A DNA stretch of 64,000 nucleotides from Streptomyces flavofungini (GCF_014650815.1 NZ_BMVR01000007.1:378976-442975), one strand, 5' to 3'; counted from the stretch's first letter, positions 1-9,440 are shown. Notes: generated by a model from the sequence alone, not told the origin. Numbers and translations: made by a program.

Positions 1-51
1 CAACTGCAGAAAACGATCGAGGACATCGTGCGCTTCAACGAGCTCGGCTGA
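1..51 (+). CDS. C-terminal end of an ATP-grasp paralogue (cut by window edge)
   Basis: Only the last 16 codons and the TGA stop are inside the window. They read QLQKTIEDIVRFNELG, almost identical to the last residues of the next gene (LQQKIEDIVRFNELG). This shows that two homologous ATP-grasp genes stand in tandem, 64 bases apart and in the same direction. The function is inferred only from that match; the catalytic part lies to the left of the window. Confidence 0.75.
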   Translation, partial: QLQKTIEDIVRFNELG

Positions 52-115
52 GCCTGACCGTTCCGTCAGGACCGGCCGACGGAAGCATCGTGGGCCGCAT
101 TCGGGGGAGACAAGA

Positions 116-1276
116 ATGCCGACAATGATCGTCATCGGGTACCGGGAGGATCTGGACCGGGCGCTGCGGCGCCGAGGCCTGGATGCCCACTACGTCGTGC
201 AGGCACCGGCGAGCCCGCCGCCGGGGCGCAGGTTCACGCGTGTCGCCGACATGGAGAACGTGCAGGAAGTTCTGCGTGCCGTGCTGGCCGCGGGCATCGA
301 CGATGCGGCGGGCGCGCTGAGCGTGCACGAGATGGGTGTGTTCGGGGCGGCCTATCTGCGGCAGCAGCTGAACCTGCCGGGAAACACGGACTCGAAGACA
401 GCCCTCTGCTTCCGCGACAAGTACCTGCAGAAGAGCAAGCTGCCGCCGGGGATCAAGCGGGCCCGCTGCCGGTATGTCACACGGGACACTTCCTTCACGG
501 ACCTCGTCGACGATCTGGGTGAGGTTTTCGTCGTCAAACCGGCGACCGGTGCCGGTTCCCAGCGCACGAACGTCGTGCGTTCCCCGGAAGAACTCACGCG
601 CGCCGTGGAGGTTTTCCCGGACGCATCGGATGTACAGATCGTCGCTGAATCCTTCATCGATGCGCCGGAAGTCTATATGGACGGCATCTGGAGCGGCGGC
701 GATCTCCTGTGGTCATCGATGACCCGCTATCACCTCTCGCCGCTGAGCGCGGCACACGGCAGCATCCTGGCCGCCCACATCCTCGACAAAGTGCGGCATG
801 AGGAGCTTTTCCGGCGAACGGAGGACATCGCCAGACAGACGCTCACCACACTGAGTGCGCCCGACTGCGTCTTCCACCTGGAAGTGTTCGCGGAAGAATC
901 AGGGCTCACTTTCGGCGAGTGCGCCATCCGGCTCCCGGGGGCGCTGTCGCCGAACGTCAACAAGCTGACGTACGGAGTCGACCTCTTCGATGTCGAGATC
1001 AGCCTCGCGCTCGGAGAAAGGATAAAGAAGCCTCTGGAGGACCGTGCGCCGGACCGTTTTTATGGCTACATCCTGCTGCGTCGCCCTGCTGGAAACACCT
1101 TGAGTCAAGAGGACTTCGAGCGGAATTTCATCTTCGACGAGATCCACTACTCGTCGTCGCCCGACACCCCGCTCGGTCCGTACGGCCTCGTCGGCACGGC
1201 GATCGTATCCGACCCGGATGAGCTGAAACTGCAGCAGAAGATCGAGGACATCGTGCGATTCAACGAGCTCGGCTGA
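116..1276 (+). CDS. ATP-grasp ligase
   Basis: A 386-residue protein resembling ATP-grasp carboxylate-amine ligases, which activate a carboxylate as an acyl phosphate and join it to an amine. The ATP-grasp core runs from about residue 100 to 300. It shows DKYLQKSKLP, the lysine-containing strand VFVVKPATGAGSQ, the hinge-like IVAESFID, and the metal-binding-type run VFHLEVFAEESGLTFGECAIR followed by NVNKLTYGVDLF. The ATG follows a GGGGGAGA ribosome site. It is the second of two tandem paralogues and precedes a one-module synthetase in the same direction, which suggests amide-bond formation in a small peptide-like product. Substrates cannot be read from the sequence. Confidence 0.85.
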   Translation: MPTMIVIGYREDLDRALRRRGLDAHYVVQAPASPPPGRRFTRVADMENVQEVLRAVLAAGIDDAAGALSVHEMGVFGAAYLRQQLNLPGNTDSKTALCFRDKYLQKSKLPPGIKRARCRYVTRDTSFTDLVDDLGEVFVVKPATGAGSQRTNVVRSPEELTRAVEVFPDASDVQIVAESFIDAPEVYMDGIWSGGDLLWSSMTRYHLSPLSAAHGSILAAHILDKVRHEELFRRTEDIARQTLTTLSAPDCVFHLEVFAEESGLTFGECAIRLPGALSPNVNKLTYGVDLFDVEISLALGERIKKPLEDRAPDRFYGYILLRRPAGNTLSQEDFERNFIFDEIHYSSSPDTPLGPYGLVGTAIVSDPDELKLQQKIEDIVRFNELG

Positions 1277-1596
1277 TCGATGAGATCGATGAAGCCCGGC
1301 TCACGGCTGCCCGCCCGCCGCGGCCACAAAGCCGTTCATGCCCACGCGCGCCGACCGGAATCAGCCGTCGGCCCTCGATTATGCGTGCGCGTCGTGATGC
1401 CTTCTCGCACCGGCCGATAGTCGGCGGGAATCCGGGCGACGCACACGCCCTTTTATTGATACCGAAGCGCGGGGACGCGGAGCACCATCAGTGACTTCGT
1501 CATCTCCCCGTTCGGCTTCGCCATCCATAAAACACCCCCATCGCGATGGAATTCAGGGCCGTTTTCCGACCCTTCTGATCGGAGGTCTTCGCCCCT
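1277..1596 (+). other. 320-base intergenic region before the A-T-TE gene
   Basis: No convincing gene is seen here. The right half contains a locally AT-richer run around 1450-1462 that could belong to a promoter. A good ribosome site (GGAGG near 1580) precedes the ATG at 1597. The gap suggests that the synthetase and the genes after it may have their own promoter, separate from the ATP-grasp pair. Confidence 0.4.
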
Positions 1597-4374
1597 ATGC
1601 CGGACCACATACCCGCCTCGACGCTTCCGCGACTGCTGGAGAGCGCGGCACGCGACACCACCCGAGGCATCACCTTCATCGGCGGCTCGTTCCTGTCCTA
1701 CGCCGAACTGCGGGACAGCGCCTCCCGCATCACCCAAGGGCTGCACGGCCAGGGCGCCACCCCGGGCGACCGCGTCCTCATCGCCGCCCACGACCCCGAG
1801 ACCTTCTTCCGCGCCTTCTGGGGCTGCGTCCTCGGCGGCCTCGTACCCTGCCCCGTCGCACCCCCGGCCGACCCCTCCCGGTGGCAGCCGCAACTGGAGC
1901 ACCTGCGCGCCCTCCTGGACGACCCGCTGGTCGTCGTCTCCAAGGCCGGCTACGGCGACCTGCCCGACATCGGCCTGCGGACCGTCACCGTCGAGGAGTT
2001 GAACCACGCCGCGCCCGACCTCGCCCAAGCCCACACGCCCGACCCGGACGACCTCACCCTCCTGATGCTGACCTCCGGGTCCACCGGATCGAGCAAGGCC
2101 GTCCGGCTCACCCACGCCAACCTCCTCGCCGCGCAGGCGGGCAAGGCCGGAGCACTGGAACTCGGGCCCGCCGACACCTCGTTGAACTGGATCTCCACCG
2201 ACCACATCGCCGCCATCGAGGCGCACCTGCTGCCGATGTTCAACGGCGCCGACCAGGTCATGGCCACCCCGGCGACGGTGCTGGCGGACCCGGTGGAATT
2301 CCTCCGGCTGCTCGCGGCCCACCGGGTGCGCGTCACCTTCACGCCGAACTTCCTGTTCGGGCAGATCAACCAGGCCCTCGCCCAACGGCCGCCCGCGCCG
2401 GACGAGGTGGACCTGTCGCAGGTGCGGCACATCATCTCCGGCGGCGAGGCCACCGTCACCGCCACCGTGCGGGACTTCCTGGCCGCCCTGGCCCCGTACG
2501 GGCTGCGCCAGGACGTCATCGTGCCCGCGTTCGGGATGACCGAGACGTGCGCGGGCAGCGTGTTCAACCGCGCCTTCGCCTCCCACGACCTGCGCACGGA
2601 GTTCCCGCCGCTGGGACGGCCGGTGCGGGGCCTGCGCATCCGCATCACCGACGGCGACGGGAGCGTCCTCTCGGCCACCGACGACCTGGGGTCGGCCGAG
2701 CCGGGGGAGGTGCATCTGCACGGCCCGATGGTCACCGACGGCTACTTCGGCAACGACGAGGCCACCGCGCTGGCCTTCACGCCCGACGGCTGGTTCCGCA
2801 CCGGCGACCTCGGATACCTGGACGCCGACGGCCGGTTGACGCTGGTCGGCCGGACCAAGGACTCCATCATCGTCAACGGCGTCAACTACTACAGCCACGA
2901 CCTGGAAGCAGCCCTCGACGAGTTGGACGACGTGAAACGGGGACAGGTCGCGGCCTTCCCGATCCGGCCCGACGGAGCCGACTCCGAACAGCTCGCCGTC
3001 GCGTTCGTCCCGGCGGGCGACCCGTCCGACGACACGGCGGTGTACCGGGCGATCGTCGCGATCCGCAGCTCCACGGTGATGCACTGGGGATTCCGGCCCC
3101 AGCTCGTCCTCCCCGTCACCGAGGCACAGATACCCCGCAGCAACCTCGGGAAGATCCAGCGCTCCCGGCTGCGCACGGCCGTCGAAGCGGGCGGCCTCGA
3201 CGCGGCGGCCCGCCGGGCGAGCGAGGTGAGCACCCGGTTCCTCGGCGCGCACGTGCCGCCCGAGGGAGTCGCCGAGACCGCGCTGGCCGACATCTACGCC
3301 CGCGTCCTGAACGTCACGTCGGTGCCGGTCACCGCGAGCTTCTTCGACCTGGGCGGCACCTCCCTGGACGTGCTGCGGCTCAAGCTGGAGATCCAGACGG
3401 AGTTCGGCATCGACGACGTACCGATGTCGACGCTCCTACAGGCCCCGACCGTCCGCGCCCTGGCCGGGCGCCTCACCGGCGGGCAGCGCCCCGAAGGCGA
3501 CCCCGGCTACGACCCGCTGGTGCCCCTGCAGGTCACCGGGGACGGAACGCCGTTGTTCTGCGTGCACCCCGGCCTCGGGGAGGTGCTGGTGTTCGTCAAC
3601 CTCGCCAAGTACTTCACCGGCGAGCGGCCGTTCTACGCGTTGCGGGCACGGGGGTTCGGGCAGGGCGAGAGCCACTTCGCCTCGTTCGACGAGATGGTCT
3701 CCACGTACGTCGAGGCGATGCGGAAGGTGCAGCCCAGCGGGCCGTACGCCGTCGCGGGCTACTCCTACGGCGCGGCGGTCGCCTTCGAGATGGCCAAGCG
3801 CCTGGAGGCCGACGGCGACGAGGTCAGGTTCGTCGGCGTCTTCAACCTGCCGCCGAGCATCTCCGGCCGCATGAACGAGATCACCTTCACCGACGGCGCC
3901 ATCAACCTCGCCCTGTTCCTCGAACTGATCGGCGCCGCCGACATCGAAGGCCTCACCACCCGGCTCCGCGGCCTCCCCGAAGCCGACCAGCTGGCCCACC
4001 TGATCGAGCACGCGCCGCACCGCCGCCTCACCGAACTCGACCTCACCGTGGAGCGGTTCAGCGCCTGGGTGCACCTCGCCCAGAGCATGGTGCACCTCGG
4101 CCGCACCTACGAACCGGCCGGATCGGTCGCGCGGACGCACGTCTTCTACTGCACCCCGCTGCGCGGCACCAAGGAGGAGTGGCTGAACAACCAGCTCCGC
4201 CACTGGGACGACTTCACCCGCACCACCAACCGGTACATCGAAGTCGACGGCGAGCACTACACCCTCATGAGCCCGCAGCACGTACAGACCTTCCAGGCGA
4301 CCCTGCGGCGCGAACTGGGCCAAGCGCTCGGGGGACCGACCGACGCCACCGCCGACACGACCAGGAGCCACTGA
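1597..4374 (+). CDS. Single-module NRPS-like protein: adenylation, carrier, thioesterase
   Basis: A 925-residue protein with three domains. An AMP-binding domain (about 1-560) has the phosphate loop LTSGSTGSSKA near residue 158, GMTET, and the TGDLGYLDADGRLTLVGRTKD run. A carrier domain has its phosphopantetheine site in DLGGTSLDV, at Ser589. A C-terminal alpha/beta thioesterase (about 635-910) has nucleophile Ser723 in GYSYG and a likely catalytic His in GEHYTLM. There is no condensation domain, so it probably activates one acid, tethers it and releases it. The next gene starts two bases after its stop, which implies co-transcription. Whether the substrate is an amino, aryl or fatty acid cannot be decided by eye. 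Confidence 0.88.
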   Translation: MPDHIPASTLPRLLESAARDTTRGITFIGGSFLSYAELRDSASRITQGLHGQGATPGDRVLIAAHDPETFFRAFWGCVLGGLVPCPVAPPADPSRWQPQLEHLRALLDDPLVVVSKAGYGDLPDIGLRTVTVEELNHAAPDLAQAHTPDPDDLTLLMLTSGSTGSSKAVRLTHANLLAAQAGKAGALELGPADTSLNWISTDHIAAIEAHLLPMFNGADQVMATPATVLADPVEFLRLLAAHRVRVTFTPNFLFGQINQALAQRPPAPDEVDLSQVRHIISGGEATVTATVRDFLAALAPYGLRQDVIVPAFGMTETCAGSVFNRAFASHDLRTEFPPLGRPVRGLRIRITDGDGSVLSATDDLGSAEPGEVHLHGPMVTDGYFGNDEATALAFTPDGWFRTGDLGYLDADGRLTLVGRTKDSIIVNGVNYYSHDLEAALDELDDVKRGQVAAFPIRPDGADSEQLAVAFVPAGDPSDDTAVYRAIVAIRSSTVMHWGFRPQLVLPVTEAQIPRSNLGKIQRSRLRTAVEAGGLDAAARRASEVSTRFLGAHVPPEGVAETALADIYARVLNVTSVPVTASFFDLGGTSLDVLRLKLEIQTEFGIDDVPMSTLLQAPTVRALAGRLTGGQRPEGDPGYDPLVPLQVTGDGTPLFCVHPGLGEVLVFVNLAKYFTGERPFYALRARGFGQGESHFASFDEMVSTYVEAMRKVQPSGPYAVAGYSYGAAVAFEMAKRLEADGDEVRFVGVFNLPPSISGRMNEITFTDGAINLALFLELIGAADIEGLTTRLRGLPEADQLAHLIEHAPHRRLTELDLTVERFSAWVHLAQSMVHLGRTYEPAGSVARTHVFYCTPLRGTKEEWLNNQLRHWDDFTRTTNRYIEVDGEHYTLMSPQHVQTFQATLRRELGQALGGPTDATADTTRSH

Positions 4375-4376
4375 CC

Positions 4377-5333
4377 ATGCACGGCAAGAAGATCCTCATC
4401 ACCGGCGGGACCGGCCAGGTCGCACGGCCCGTCGCCGAAGCGCTCGCCCCCGACAACGAGGTGTGGTGCCTGGGCCGCTTCGGCGACCTGACCGCCCGCA
4501 AGGCCCTGGAGGAACGGGGCGCCCGCACCTTCACCTGGGACATGGCCGACGGCGACCTGCAGGACCTGCCGCACGACTTCACCCACGTACTGCACTCCGC
4601 GGTGCACCGCGGCACCAGGGACGACTTCGAGGAGACCGCACGCATCAACGCCGTCGGCACGGCACAGCTCATGACGCACTGCGCCACGGCGGAGGCGTTC
4701 CTGTACGTGTCGTCCGGCGTGGTCTACCACCGCGCCGACCGCACCCACCGCTACCGGGAGGGCGATCCTCTCGGCGGCACGGCCCCCTGGCTGCCGACGT
4801 ACCCCATCGCCAAGCTCTCCGCCGAAGGAGTCGTGCGGGGCCTGGCCGAGGCGCTCGGGCTGCCCTCGGTGATCGCCCGGCTCAACATCGCCTACGGCCC
4901 GTACGGCCACGGCGGCGTCCCCATGATCCTCTTCAACGAGATGCGCCGGGGTGAGCCCTGCGCGGTGCCGCGCGAGGGGCAGAACTACTGCAACCTCCTG
5001 CACACCGACGACGTCGTCCGCCAGGTACCCCTCCTGTGGGAGGCGGCACAGACCCCCGCGCGGGTCGTGAACTGGGGCGGCGACGAGGAGGTCGGCGTCA
5101 CCGACCTCCTGGAGTACATGTCCGCGCTCACCGGCGTACCGGTCCGACTGGACCGCAACGACTACAGCCGTGAGACAGCGATCTTCGACCACAGCACGCG
5201 GCGGAGCCTGATCGGCGACTGCTCGGTCGCGTGGAAGACCGGCATCGCCCGCACCTTGGCGGAGCTGTTCGAGGAGTACCAGGAACGCATCGGCGAGTAC
5301 TTCGACACCGGGCTCGACAAGGAACGGAGCTAG
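4377..5333 (+). CDS. NAD-dependent epimerase/dehydratase family protein
   Basis: A 318-residue extended SDR protein. The N-terminus ILITGGTGQVARPVAEAL carries the GxxGxxG nucleotide-binding loop. A Ser-Ser pair in YVSSGVVYHR and the active-site Tyr-x-x-x-Lys in YPIAKLSAE fit the family, which usually oxidises, reduces or epimerises nucleotide sugars or small ketones. It begins two bases after the A-T-TE gene and ends four bases before the aminotransferase fusion, so it belongs to the same operon. No sugar-nucleotide synthase is nearby, so a carrier-bound or free small molecule is as likely a substrate as a sugar. Confidence 0.88.
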   Translation: MHGKKILITGGTGQVARPVAEALAPDNEVWCLGRFGDLTARKALEERGARTFTWDMADGDLQDLPHDFTHVLHSAVHRGTRDDFEETARINAVGTAQLMTHCATAEAFLYVSSGVVYHRADRTHRYREGDPLGGTAPWLPTYPIAKLSAEGVVRGLAEALGLPSVIARLNIAYGPYGHGGVPMILFNEMRRGEPCAVPREGQNYCNLLHTDDVVRQVPLLWEAAQTPARVVNWGGDEEVGVTDLLEYMSALTGVPVRLDRNDYSRETAIFDHSTRRSLIGDCSVAWKTGIARTLAELFEEYQERIGEYFDTGLDKERS

Positions 5334-5337
5334 CACC

Positions 5338-7350
5338 ATGCGCAGGCCCACAGATCTCGACGCGCTCCAGCAGGTGCTCCGCGCCGCCCTCGGCACCGCC
5401 GAACCCGTGTCCCGCCTGGCCGAACTGGGCCAGGACGCCGAGGCGTTCGCCGCCCTCGACCCCGCGGTGCGCGAACGCCCCACCCTCATCGGCGGCGGCT
5501 CCCTGTACAGCCCGACCAGCCCCGTCCCCACCCCCCAGGCCCTCGCGGACCTGGCCCGCCGCTCCGACGCGCTGGACGTCCACCAGATCCTCGTCCCCGG
5601 CGTGCGCCGCACCGACGACACCGGCGCCCTGCGCGCGGCGGGCCTCGCGCCGGTCGCCGCCGAGCCCGAGTGCGTCGTACGGCTCACGGGCGAGGTGGAC
5701 GACGTGCTGCGCACGCGCCTCGGCGCCGACCGGCTCCGGGATGTCCGGCGCCGCCACCACGCGGTGTCCCAGGAGGCCACGTGGGAGCGGATCCGGCTGA
5801 GCGACCTCGACGCGAAGCCGTGGGCGCGCGCGGCCTTCGTGGAACTCCACCAGCGCCAGGCTGAGCGGAAGCAGCGGGCGGCGGACCAGCCCCAGGCGGC
5901 GGACCAGCACGAGTGCGGTGGCCGCCTCGACCCGTACAACGCCGACGCTCTCGACGCCCTGGCCCAGGGCGCGCTGGCCGATCGCGCCGAACTGGTCGTC
6001 CGCCGCCGCGACGACGCCGTCGTCCAGGCCGGCCTGACGATCACGTCGCACAACGGCCGGGGCGTCTACTGCCTCACGCAGGCCATCGACCACGACGACC
6101 CGGCCGTCCGGGACGACCTCTACAAGGCCACCCTGTACCAGCTGTACGTCGACGCCCGGACCTCCGGCCTGGAGTGGGTCCACCTCGGCCGGGGGGCGGC
6201 GGAGCGCATGCGGTGCCTGGGGGCCGATCTGTTCGTCCCCCTCGACCACTGGCTCCGGGCCGAGGGCGGCCCGCCCCCGGCGGACGGGCAGGCGGAACCG
6301 GCGCTGTCCCGGTTCACGGCGCCGCCCGTCACGACGGTGCCGGTCCCGGGCCCGGCCCGCTTCCGTCGGCAGCCGCGGTTCGACACGGTCGACCTGACGA
6401 GCAACACCAACCCGTTCCTGGGCCCGGAGAGCCAGTACCCCCACCTCGACACGACGGAGCTCGCCCACACCTACCTGAGCACCATCGCGGCGCTCCCCGG
6501 CCACGCGGGCGTGGACGCGCTCAGCACCGACCACCTGCTGTTCACCAGCGGCGCGGTGGACGGCGTCATGCTGCTCCTCGCGGCGCTCGCCTCGCCCGGC
6601 GAGAGCGTCTGCGTCACGCCCCCGACGTTCCCGCTGTACACCCACTTCGCCCGCGTCCTGCGCCTGCCCCTGGTGGAGGTGCCGCTGCGCGGCGACGACC
6701 TCTCCGAGCTGGACACCGCACAGATCCTCGTGGCGGACCCCCGCGTCACCATCCTGTGCGACCCGAACAACCCCGTCGGGACCAGGCTCGATCCGGAGCA
6801 GGTGCACACCCTCATCACCGGCACCCACGGCATCGTGGTCATCGACGAGGCGTACGTGGAGTTCAGCGAGAACCCCTCGTACGCCGCGCTCGTCGCCCGG
6901 CACGACAACCTCATCGTGCTCAGAACCCTCTCCAAGGCCTGGGGCCTCGCGGGCGCCCGCTGCGGTGTCGCCCTGGCGCAGCCCGGCATCATCGAGGCCC
7001 TGCGACGGCTGCAGGTGCCGTTCGGATTCACCGACGCCTCCCAGCGCGCCGTCCGGGACCGGCTGACCGACTCGGGCCCGGTCCTCGCCGGCATCGAGCT
7101 CATCCGCGCCGAGCGGAAACGGCTGGCCGCGGCCCTGGCCGAGCACCCCGCCGTGGACCGGGTGTTCCCCTCGCAGACCAACTTCCTGCTGGTCCGCCTG
7201 CACAAGCACGACCTGGTGATGGAGCAGCTCCATGACGCGGGGATCGCCGTCGCCGACACCGGGCACGTCATCCCCGCCACGTGCCGCATCTCCATCGGCA
7301 CCCGGCGCGCGAACGACACCCTGCTGGCGGCGCTGTCCTCCGCCCGGTGA
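5338..7350 (+). CDS. Fusion of a GNAT/FemX-like domain with a HisC-like PLP aminotransferase
   Basis: A 670-residue two-part protein. Residues 1-310 look like an acyltransferase of the GNAT/FemAB type: the run VVQAGLTITSHNGRGVYCLTQ, then YKATLYQLYVDARTSGLEWVHLGRG and LGADLFVPL. Residues 345-670 are a class I/II aminotransferase close to histidinol-phosphate aminotransferase, with TSNTNPFLGP, PTFPLYTHF, CDPNNPVGT, VIDEAYVEF and the PLP lysine Lys533 in TLSKAWGLAG. Family knowledge predicts transamination of an amino or phosphorylated amino substrate. The fusion would couple amine formation with N-acylation, or load an acyl group from the upstream synthetase. It is immediately downstream of the epimerase. 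Confidence 0.85.
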   Translation: MRRPTDLDALQQVLRAALGTAEPVSRLAELGQDAEAFAALDPAVRERPTLIGGGSLYSPTSPVPTPQALADLARRSDALDVHQILVPGVRRTDDTGALRAAGLAPVAAEPECVVRLTGEVDDVLRTRLGADRLRDVRRRHHAVSQEATWERIRLSDLDAKPWARAAFVELHQRQAERKQRAADQPQAADQHECGGRLDPYNADALDALAQGALADRAELVVRRRDDAVVQAGLTITSHNGRGVYCLTQAIDHDDPAVRDDLYKATLYQLYVDARTSGLEWVHLGRGAAERMRCLGADLFVPLDHWLRAEGGPPPADGQAEPALSRFTAPPVTTVPVPGPARFRRQPRFDTVDLTSNTNPFLGPESQYPHLDTTELAHTYLSTIAALPGHAGVDALSTDHLLFTSGAVDGVMLLLAALASPGESVCVTPPTFPLYTHFARVLRLPLVEVPLRGDDLSELDTAQILVADPRVTILCDPNNPVGTRLDPEQVHTLITGTHGIVVIDEAYVEFSENPSYAALVARHDNLIVLRTLSKAWGLAGARCGVALAQPGIIEALRRLQVPFGFTDASQRAVRDRLTDSGPVLAGIELIRAERKRLAAALAEHPAVDRVFPSQTNFLLVRLHKHDLVMEQLHDAGIAVADTGHVIPATCRISIGTRRANDTLLAALSSAR

Positions 7351-7423
7351 GCCGACCCGCGGACCAGCCCGTGAGCCAGTCACCCCCGCAGCCACCCCGA
7401 TTTCCCCGGAAAGGACCCGACTC

Positions 7424-7864
7424 GTGGGCAACGCGTCACACCCCGCCCCCTCTCACCCGCCCCTGACCAGCACGGTCGTGGCCAAGAACTTCGACCGCTG
7501 GAGCCCTCCGCTGCTGACGGAGTTCGACGAGAACGACCACAACGCCTGTATCGGCCAGACCCTGCTCAAGGAGACCGCGATGCTGCGGGTCTGGGAGACG
7601 ACGCTCCAGCCGGGCGAGCGCGTCCCCGTCCACCGGCACGTCCTGGACTACACGTGGATCGCCCTCACGGACGGCCGGGCCCGCCAGCACTCCAGCGACG
7701 GCGCCTCACGCGAAATCACCTACGTACGCGGACAGACCCTCCACTTTCACTTCGAGGTGGGGCAATACCACCTGCACGACCTCAGGAACATAGGCGAGGA
7801 CGTCCTGTCGTTCCTGGTCGTGGAGACGAAGGACGGCGCGAACGAGCCCGGCCGGCTCCCGTAG
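7424..7864 (+). CDS. Cupin-fold protein
   Basis: A 146-residue single-domain cupin. GTG at 7424 was chosen because GGAAAGGA lies about nine bases before it and the family fold starts soon after. The metal-site pattern is partly visible: LQPGERVPVHRHVLDYTWI carries two His, and VGQYHLHDLRNIG carries the second-motif His. Cupins of this size may be isomerases, dioxygenases or binding proteins. It is the last gene of the biosynthetic operon, 73 bases after the aminotransferase fusion. Confidence 0.75.
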   Translation: MGNASHPAPSHPPLTSTVVAKNFDRWSPPLLTEFDENDHNACIGQTLLKETAMLRVWETTLQPGERVPVHRHVLDYTWIALTDGRARQHSSDGASREITYVRGQTLHFHFEVGQYHLHDLRNIGEDVLSFLVVETKDGANEPGRLP

Positions 7865-7882
7865 GCCGGGCGCGGCCGGTCG

Positions 7883-8392
7883 TCACAGTCGGCGGCCGGC
7901 CACGCCCCCGCCGGGATCGTCGGCCAGCGCGATCGTCGTGGTGATCCGCTTGCCGACGGGCTCCCGACGCACGTGCAGGCTCTGGCACACGGCCATGACG
8001 ATCTCCAGGCCGTGCTGACCGACCCGGCCCGGATCGGCGGGCAGGACCGCGGGCAGTGCGGGCTCGCTGTCCCACACCGTCACGTTGACGGCTCCGTCCT
8101 GGGCCTCCAGCGTCAGCAGGCACGGCCCCGGCGCGTACTTGCGGGCGTTGGTGACCAGCTCGCTGACCACGAGCTGCACGGTGGCCAGCACGCGCACGGA
8201 GACCGGAAGGCCGTGCACGGCTTGAATGTCGGTGAGGAAGGACCGGGCCAGATCCCGGGCGGCGGCTATCTCCTCACTGCCCGCGAACGCCCGGGAAACC
8301 GACGGGTACATGCTGACCAGGGCCCATGGGTCGCTGTCCGCCGCGATCTGGTGCGTCTGGTCGATCCCGCCCGCTACGAAGCCGTGTCTCAC
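7883..8392 (-). CDS. Anti-sigma-type ATPase (HATPase_c_2, RsbW-like)
   Basis: About 169 residues with the GHKL ATPase pattern of Streptomyces anti-sigma regulators: LVVSELVTNARKYAPG (N box), VTVWDSEPALP (G1 box region) and GQHGLEIVMAVC (G2 box). Such proteins phosphorylate anti-anti-sigma partners or hold sigma factors, and act in the cytoplasm. GTG at 8392 is preferred because GGGGTAGAGG stands about seven bases before it; the ATG at 8311 is an alternative. No sigma factor or antagonist gene is next to it, so its partner is unknown. Confidence 0.75.
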   Translation of the reverse strand: MRHGFVAGGIDQTHQIAADSDPWALVSMYPSVSRAFAGSEEIAAARDLARSFLTDIQAVHGLPVSVRVLATVQLVVSELVTNARKYAPGPCLLTLEAQDGAVNVTVWDSEPALPAVLPADPGRVGQHGLEIVMAVCQSLHVRREPVGKRITTTIALADDPGGGVAGRRL

Positions 8393-8468
8393 AGAGACGC
8401 CTCTACCCCGAAACCATGAGTGAACGCGGCCGGATTTCGCTGATCGGCCCGAGGGGAGCAAGCGGCGC

Positions 8469-9440
8469 TCAGCCCGTCGGCGCCGTGGGCGATGAGCCCC
8501 GCATGAGGCGGTGCGGGGCGCCCGAGCCGTCCGCCGGGACGGTGAAGAGGGCGGGCTTGCCGTGGCGAGGGCGGGCGTACGCGATGGTGTCGGCGTTCAG
8601 CCAGGAGGGCTGGTCGTCCACGTGGGCGGTTTCGGCGAGCGGGATGTCCTTCCGGGGGGAGGAGTCCTTGCCGAGGCGGAGTACGTGGAGGCGCCAGCGT
8701 CCCGGTGCCGTGCGCTTCTTGTACGCCAGGCGCTTGCCGTCCGGGGACAGGGACGGGCACTCGACGTTGGTGCGCACCGCGGTGAGGGTGCGGCGGGTGA
8801 GGTCGCCGCGCATCAGCCACGTGCGGCCCTTGGACGCCATGGTCGCGTAGAAGGTGCGGTCGTCGGGGGCGAAGGTGATGCCCCAGAAGTTGACGTCCTC
8901 GGCGCGGTAGCGGGCGCCGCGCACGTACGGCTTGAAGTCCTCCAGGGAGCCGTAGTGGTGGCCGTCGCGCAGGTCGTAGACGCCCGCGGTGGTGGAGAAG
9001 CGGCCGGGTACGGCGTACGAGTCGCCGGTGCGGAAGACGGTCCAGGTGACGAGGTGCCCGGAGGGGGAGACGCGGGCCCGGCTGGGGGCGCCCCAGACGG
9101 GCAGCGTGACCTTGGCCTGGCGGCGGCCGTCGGTGTACACGCGGACCTGGGAGGACTGCGCGGACAGCGGGCCGGGGCGGGCGCGCAGGCAGATCAGGGT
9201 CGAGGCGGCGGTGGCCGCGCGCTGGCAGGTGGGGCCGTCGGCCACCGGTGCGCCCCGCCGCGTGACTTGGCGGACGCGGTCGCGGTCGACGTACACGATC
9301 GTGTCGTGCCGGTCGAGGCGGAGGTTCAGGCTGTCCCGCTCGGCCGCCGCCGCGCCGTGGCGCCACACGACGTACCCGATGGCCGTCGTCAGCAGGGCCC
9401 CGATCAGCAGCGTGGCCAGGAGCGTCCGTGTGCGCGTCAT
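8469..9440 (-). CDS. Membrane-anchored TolB/WD40-like beta-propeller protein
   Basis: A 323-residue protein with an N-terminal hydrophobic segment (LLATLLIGALLTTAIGYVVW, about residues 7-26) that should anchor it with the rest outside the cell. The exported part has repeated propeller-like strands, for example VSPSGHLVTWTV, ITFAPDDRTFYATM, SLSPDGKRLAYKK and WLNADTIAYAR. These SPDG-type repeats are typical of TolB-like propellers. Its start overlaps the stop of the upstream MFS gene by four bases (ATGA), so the two are translationally coupled and may act together. No enzymatic motif is seen. Confidence 0.8.
   Translation of the reverse strand: MTRTRTLLATLLIGALLTTAIGYVVWRHGAAAAERDSLNLRLDRHDTIVYVDRDRVRQVTRRGAPVADGPTCQRAATAASTLICLRARPGPLSAQSSQVRVYTDGRRQAKVTLPVWGAPSRARVSPSGHLVTWTVFRTGDSYAVPGRFSTTAGVYDLRDGHHYGSLEDFKPYVRGARYRAEDVNFWGITFAPDDRTFYATMASKGRTWLMRGDLTRRTLTAVRTNVECPSLSPDGKRLAYKKRTAPGRWRLHVLRLGKDSSPRKDIPLAETAHVDDQPSWLNADTIAYARPRHGKPALFTVPADGSGAPHRLMRGSSPTAPTG

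Noticed and set aside
1453..3252. Long open frame on the minus strand opposite the A-T-TE gene
   Set aside because: It is rich in Arg, Gly, Val and Glu with no motif and no domain. The plus-strand frame has complete catalytic motifs, so this is a GC-driven shadow.
1491..5333. 1,280-residue frame covering both the A-T-TE gene and the epimerase
   Set aside because: Its first 960 codons are Arg/Pro-rich nonsense in the wrong frame. Only the final 318 codons from ATG 4377 form a protein.
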